A stretch of 13,037 nt of DNA. It comes from Spongospora subterranea. Taxonomy: Eukaryota > Endomyxa > Phytomyxea > Plasmodiophorida > Plasmodiophoridae. The notes under the pieces were generated by a model. It had not been told where the DNA came from, ran no database searches, and saw only the letters and a list, made by a program, of their open reading frames with translations. The position numbers and the translations under genes are program-made. The stretch spans positions 1 through 13,037 of the forward strand of contig OUQQ01000576.1 in assembly GCA_900404475.1 (NCBI GenBank), given 5' to 3'. Positions 9,529-13,037 of this stretch are shown piece after piece. Each line of letters begins with the position of its first letter. The stretch's first letter is position 1.

Positions 9529-9596
9529 GATTATCTGTAGGGATCACGAGGGTCTACTTTATCAAGAACAAGCCCTCGTGATCCCTACAGATGATC
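9529..9596. repeat. Perfect 20-bp inverted repeat inside the integrase relic
   Basis: Arms 9533-9552 and 9573-9592 are exact reverse complements around a 20-nt loop. Allowing one T/G mismatch, the stem extends to 24 positions (9529-9552 with 9573-9596). The right arm encodes the family-typical LVIPTDD residues. The left arm encodes residues that the family does not conserve. Confidence 0.95.
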
Positions 9597-9824
9597 TGAG
9601 CTTGCTCAACGTCATGATGCACAACTAGTCGGTCATCTCGGTCGACGGAAAACGTGGCAGGCGATTCAACATCATTTCTTGTGGTCGGACATGGACAGCG
9701 TCATTCGTCGATATGTTCAATCTTGCGATCGTAGCCAATGCACAAACTGCAACCAATGTCGCCAACAGGCTTACTGCACCCTTCGCCCATCCCAACAAAT
9801 TTATGGCGGTCAATCTCGCTCGAT

Positions 9825-9830
9825 TTTATT
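9825..9830 (-). terminator. Candidate poly(A) signal for the seven-helix gene
   Basis: TTTATT on the plus strand gives AATAAA on the minus strand, about 85 bp after the stop codon at 9914-9916. It lies inside the tail of the opposite-strand integrase relic, so the host transcript would run antisense into that relic. Confidence 0.5.
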
Positions 9831-9913
9831 GTCATGTTAAGCAACTCTGATAGGTCAAAAAAATCTCGGGATGAAAAATATGTAGAACAGAAGCGGGAAG
9901 ATGTGTCTTTTAA

Positions 9914-10618
9914 TTAAACAGAATTGATTGGTTTATTCGTTTGATCGGAGATTCGGGAGGGGATATCAATTTCGATGGTTCGCGTCGATTTCGGGAAAAA
10001 TCGATACAGCGAACATATATAGATCAGATTAAGAAGAAAGGCGGCGAAAATAGCGAACAAACCCGTCATACTCAGCTGAAGAGTCCGATAAGAAACCAAT
10101 GACAGGAAGGTTAGGATATCAAACCCAGCTTTACAGAGAATGACCAAAAACGATTGCTCCCGACAAGACCATCGAGAAAATAACATGAAGATCAAAGCGG
10201 ACGACAGGTAGATACTTAAGCCAGCCCCTGCCACATCCAAGGTGACCTTTCCACACCGCGGAATGGCGAAGAGGAAAAAGGCGACCCACATGAGAAAATA
10301 TACAGCCGAAATCGGAATCAGACATCGTTTGACCCAAGGAGCAGTAGTTGGGAAATCAGGATTATCCGGACGAAGAAGATTTCTGTTCGTGAAGAAAATT
10401 AACACCAACTCACAGCATATCCAGATGACGCTGAAGGCCAAAATGAGCCAAGAACGGAAGTAGACACATTGAAATATGTTCCAGGCAAGCATGCCATACA
10501 GAGCGCCCAATGGCATTGCATATGATGAGGAGTCCCAGGTCAGGATGATCAGATACAAATGGCACACCGTCCATTCAGCACAAAAAATAAATTGAAGTAT
10601 GACTTCCACCACGTTCAT
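9914..10618 (-). CDS. Seven-helix membrane protein, Pyr4/PaxB-type terpene cyclase-like (tentative)
   Basis: This is an intact single-exon ORF of 234 codons, the longest in the window. The start is the first ATG after an in-frame stop at 10640-10642. Hydrophobic helices lie at about 3-25, 37-54, 58-76, 99-119, 125-147, 157-177 and 185-205, with a polar C-terminal tail and no signal peptide. Length and helix number match the fungal and bacterial integral-membrane terpene cyclases (usually about 240 aa, 7 TM). YAMPLGALYGMLAWN (33-47) resembles their YGxxLxxL....WE motif, IWICCE (65-70) their W...D segment, and FLLN..Y (194-200) the last helix. The Glu after Trp, catalytic in the family, is Asn47 here, and the last-helix Asp position seems to be Asn197. 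If homologous, it may be non-cyclising or altered in chemistry. Another small 7-TM family cannot be excluded. A real gene is likely; the family call is inference from memory. Confidence 0.7.
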   Translation of the reverse strand: MNVVEVILQFIFCAEWTVCHLYLIILTWDSSSYAMPLGALYGMLAWNIFQCVYFRSWLILAFSVIWICCELVLIFFTNRNLLRPDNPDFPTTAPWVKRCLIPISAVYFLMWVAFFLFAIPRCGKVTLDVAGAGLSIYLSSALIFMLFSRWSCREQSFLVILCKAGFDILTFLSLVSYRTLQLSMTGLFAIFAAFLLNLIYICSLYRFFPKSTRTIEIDIPSRISDQTNKPINSV

Positions 10619-10790
10619 TGTACTGTTAGAGATACGCCATTAGATCACAGGATCGGCAAACCCAGGACAGGTGGTCTGGAAAAAATGCGCGCAATTCGCA
10701 AAATTTTCGCGTGTACACCGCACACGGACTATTCCTATACCTAAATCCTATATTGCCTATTCTCTAATACTCTACAAATAACTCTTATGG
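10619..10790. promoter_or_regulatory. Upstream region of the seven-helix gene
   Basis: This 170-bp stretch separates the start codon of the minus-strand gene from the large palindrome and should contain its promoter. It is AT-rich at the right end (about 10730-10790), but I cannot point to a convincing TATA box or initiator. Confidence 0.3.
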
Positions 10791-10918
10791 GAGCAGTGAA
10801 TTCACTGGCTTGATTCACTGGCCGCACTTTTTCAAGCCAGTGAATTCACTGCTCATACCAAGATATTGAATTCACTGGCTTGAAAAAGTGCGGCCAGTGA
10901 ATCAAGCCAGTGAATTCA
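10791..10918. repeat. Perfect 52-bp inverted repeat with palindromic arms (foldback structure)
   Basis: Arms 10797-10848 and 10867-10918 are exact reverse complements around an 18-nt spacer. Each arm begins and ends with the same 17-bp sequence in opposite orientation (TGAATTCACTGGCTTGA and its complement), so each arm can fold on itself. The left unit has an extended 23-bp perfect stem, 10791-10813 with 10832-10854. Outside the arms complementarity stops abruptly. It encodes nothing. It could be a foldback or MITE-like element or a recent inverted duplication. Confidence 0.97.
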
Positions 10919-11570
10919 ACGTACCCGTTAAAAATCGCTCCAGTTCTTCTTGTCAAATTCGGGCAGAATCCAACAGACTTTATATTACTGATTTTACCAA
11001 GTTTCAGACAATGAAACAGGCTGACCAATCTACCTGGACCGGTGGGCGATCTCTTCAAACACCTTCCGATTGAATGAGGAGCCTGAGTTTGCGGTGTCGA
11101 CTGTCCGTCTTGATGTCCTTGTCCAAAATATTCGAGCCCGTTTTTTAAGAAGTCACCTAAAACGACACATTATCGAGTAGATGAGACTCCCCAACACTTT
11201 TCAAAATACTCTCGCGCCGCGAAGCCGTTTTGTTTATTGACGCAACATATCGGCTCGTACCGAAACCGTTCTCAATTCTTATGAATAATTCTTCATCGGT
11301 TGTCAGCACACGATATTGAATCTGATCAATAAGCGGGAAAGCAAACTTGAAGAAGCACATGACAAACGCCTAAATGCCATCGGATATCATATTCCAAACG
11401 TGTTATTTCTGTTTTGGCTGTTTCTATTGACGATCGCTCAATGCACTTGCCATATGGAAGTTCTAAATTAATTTACTGATTTATTTATTTTGACTTGTTT
11501 TACAAGGAACATTCGACTGATGTTCACAAAAACAGGTTTGTGAATTGCCCTTCGAAGCTGGAGTTGCGGT
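10919..11570. other. Intergenic, no recognised gene
   Basis: Only short frames occur here. One plus-strand stretch at about 11330-11470 encodes a charged segment followed by a hydrophobic run (NVLFLFWLFLLTIAQC) and then a stop. It has no start or family motif. Minus-strand ORFs at 10846-11058 and 11157-11360 are equally anonymous. Confidence 0.4.
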
Positions 11571-11649
11571 CTGATACATGGAAAGTGCAACTGGGTTTCT
11601 AATGTTTGTAGTATTTACCAGCACGACAGTTTTGAAGGGCAGAACAAAA

Positions 11650-12102
11650 ACGTTTTGGAATATGGGCCGGGTTCGTGTCTCAAACGCGGTCGATCGTGAC
11701 TATCGAGAAACCACTCCTCGTTGGTTCTCGAGTTGGCTCATTGGCATCTCTAGATCATACGGGAACGGTGGATGTCACAATTCGTGTTGCAGAAGCCACA
11801 ATTCCGCTGAAAGTGGAGGAATGGATGATGAGCTCAGATGAGTTACTTTCCACCAAGGTGGGCTTCGAACTAAACCAGACGAAACCCCAGCAAGAGCCAG
11901 AACAAAAACCATTATGGGTCATCAAAACTGGTACCGTACAGTTCTCTTTCGGTGAAATTGAAATTATGGGCTCCAAGCTATCAGAGCATCACAATCCTTT
12001 CCCAACAAAACAATACAGCAACTTGGGGAAAAGTGCACGAACCACCAAACTATGTCACGATGGACAGGTGGAATAGCAATGCCCAGCTAATGAGATACGA
12101 AG
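11650..12102 (+). other. Possible coding exon of an unrecognised gene
   Basis: The frame through 11675-12076 is open for about 140 codons and reads like a beta-rich soluble protein, with alternating hydrophobic and polar strands (VDVTIRVAEATIPLKVEEW; WVIKTGTVQFSFGEIEIMG). It contains no ATG near its start, so it would be an internal exon or a frameshifted remnant. A second plausible frame (11952-12293) overlaps it and continues through TMDRWNSNAQLMRYEG to a strong donor-like AAG|GTGAGT at 12102/12103. The next strong acceptor is at 12456. No family was recognised. It could be host coding sequence, or an upstream part of the MULE element that follows. Confidence 0.35.
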
Positions 12103-12456
12103 GTGAGTACATCAAAAACACACAACAAGAAAACATGTTTGTTCCCGTACAAACGGATCGGAACAAAAACTTTGCAAGGAATACTGAAAAGAGCAACAGC
12201 ACGAGAAATGCAGCGAAACGCGAGAACCCAAAGAAGGTAATAGCAATTTCTCCATCAATGTTTGTGTCATTTGAGAGGCCCCGAAATTCATAAGGCAGAT
12301 TAAAAATGCATATGTAAAAACGTTTGTGGAATAGACAATTGCGCATGGCAGATAATCAGGCTGTGTGGTGTCGTACCTGATTTAGTCGACTCCAGAATAG
12401 AGGTACAGTACATACATGCAATTTCTGGCACAAGTGTTTACTTTCGCTCATTTCAG

Positions 12457-12930
12457 ATGAGGATTGTCTGGCAACAGCAGGCCTTTCAAAGTCACGGCGA
12501 GACATTTTTCACAGAAGCACTTCATATTGTTTCGGCAAATCATGTCGATGTCCCAGTTCAATTTTCGGAACGTGTTGTGGTGATCAACAGAGTCCATTAC
12601 GGTAAACGGAAACTGGTCGTTCTGGCAAGTTTAAAACAATTGAAAAACCAGAATTGACGCTACCCCTTGATCGTATGTCGTCCTTTTAGCGATGGAAGGA
12701 ACTATGTTGCACCGCTGAACTGTTCGTCGATGGCGCGTTCAGGCTGGTCCCAAATCCGTTCACACAGATCCTCATCTAGAAGGTCAGGGACAATGACCAT
12801 TACTTAAATCCTCCGATTTTTTATGTTCTGATGACCGGCAAATCAACGTTTCTGTATAAGTTTGTTTTTGGGATGATTGCCCTAAAGATGAACTGTGTCA
12901 AACCAAATTGCAGTGATTTGTGGACATCAA
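12457..12930 (+). pseudogene. Broken MULE transposase fragment
   Basis: From 12717 the plus strand reads ELFVDGAFRLVPNPFTQILI, a stop (TAG 12777-12779), then PPIFYVLMTGKSTFLYKFVF. This matches the core MULE transposase pattern (aDGTFk..P..F.Ql...H, then P.vyaLm..K....Y...f), including the first catalytic Asp. The preceding 66-codon frame at 12457-12657 (HVDVPVQFSERVVV, GKRKLVVLASLKQL) fits the segment that usually precedes it. About 50 bp of unmatched DNA and a frame change separate the two. The C-terminal half is missing; the frame runs into the CT-rich tract. It differs in sequence from the minus-strand MULE relic at 6325-6725, so two lineages are represented. Confidence 0.75.
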
Positions 12931-12938
12931 ACTGTTTA

Positions 12939-13024
12939 TATCTCCTCTCTCTCTGTCTCTCTCTCCTTTCTCTATCTCTTCTTTTCCCTCACAAACTCTT
13001 CTATCCCTCCATCTGTCTTCTTCA
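12939..13024. repeat. CT-rich low-complexity tract
   Basis: A pyrimidine-rich stretch with imperfect TCTC microsatellite units, purest at about 12941-12970, reaches nearly to the window edge. It could be an expanded polypyrimidine tract before a downstream AG (CTTCTTCAG at 13017-13025), but no exon is visible in the remaining 12 bases. Confidence 0.8.
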
Positions 13025-13037
13025 GCGACGTTTCGCG

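Larger units (their letters stand above)
9425..9840 (+). pseudogene. Ty3/gypsy integrase N-terminus (pre-integrase and H2C2 zinc finger)
   Basis: The frame 9425-9628 reads RIKEVQSNDKTVPQL and then GLLYQEQALVIPTDDLSLL, the segment preceding the integrase zinc finger (pattern GLLY....LVIP.. ..L). The frame 9595-9840 continues with HDAQLVGHLGRRKTW, FLWSDMDSVIRRYVQSCD and then Cys-rich residues: the H2C2 finger, with its second Cys displaced (CDRSQC instead of CxxC). The two frames overlap, so a single frame change near 9600 broke the gene. It ends at TAA 9838-9840 before any catalytic core. This is a dead relic, separate in orientation from the integrase C-terminus at 7540-8160. Confidence 0.9.

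Noticed and set aside
9625..9813. 62-codon minus-strand ORF with a hydrophobic run
   Set aside because: It is the antisense shadow of the integrase H2C2 finger on the plus strand.
11675..12076. Faint resemblance to the OB-fold and following strand of aspartyl-tRNA synthetase (TGTVQ...GEIEI...PFP)
   Set aside because: The conserved N-terminal motif, the linker between the two strands and any class II motif are missing, and the spacing does not fit. I judged it coincidental.
12354..12382. AATCAGG/CCTGATT inverted repeat
   Set aside because: A 7-bp stem with a 15-nt loop, near no gene boundary; not significant.
1..13037. CRISPR arrays, tRNA or rRNA genes
   Set aside because: There is no spaced direct-repeat array, and I saw no tRNA A/B-box pair or rRNA-like segment. 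The splicing and gene content are eukaryotic.

Overview
The window is animal nuclear DNA, probably from a small invertebrate with compact introns; I cannot place it more precisely. The main evidence is a complete seven-exon gene at 231-2184 (+) for the proteasome activator PA28-gamma (PSME3), a largely metazoan protein. Its introns are short (65-480 bp) and follow GT-AG. Nothing looks prokaryotic: there are no operons, ribosome binding sites or CRISPR repeats, and apart from one 234-codon gene no intact ORF exceeds 138 codons.

Layout: 1-171 is a near-perfect 91-bp-period tandem duplication just upstream of PSME3. 231-2184 is PSME3, with a candidate poly(A) signal near 2595. From about 2600 to 6320 I recognise no gene, only small inverted repeats, one diverged direct repeat and some short unassigned ORFs. 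From 6325 to 9840 the DNA is a graveyard of mobile elements: a broken MULE-type transposase on the minus strand (6325-6725), the C-terminal half of a Ty3/gypsy integrase on the minus strand (7540-8160), and plus-strand Ty3/gypsy pieces in scrambled order (reverse transcriptase tail, gag, integrase N-terminus; 8661-9840).

9914-10618 (-) is an intact 234-codon single-exon gene for a seven-helix membrane protein. Its helix order and a motif around residues 33-47 recall the Pyr4/PaxB-type integral-membrane terpene cyclases, but the usual catalytic Glu position appears to be Asn. About 180 bp upstream of its start lies a perfect 52-bp inverted repeat whose arms are themselves palindromic (10791-10918). 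11650-12293 (+) holds an unrecognised, possibly protein-coding stretch ending near a strong splice donor. 12457-12930 (+) is a second broken MULE transposase that runs into a CT-rich tract at the window end.

The two credible host genes are PSME3 and the seven-helix protein. Nothing suggests that they work together; they are separated by about 7.7 kb of decayed transposons.
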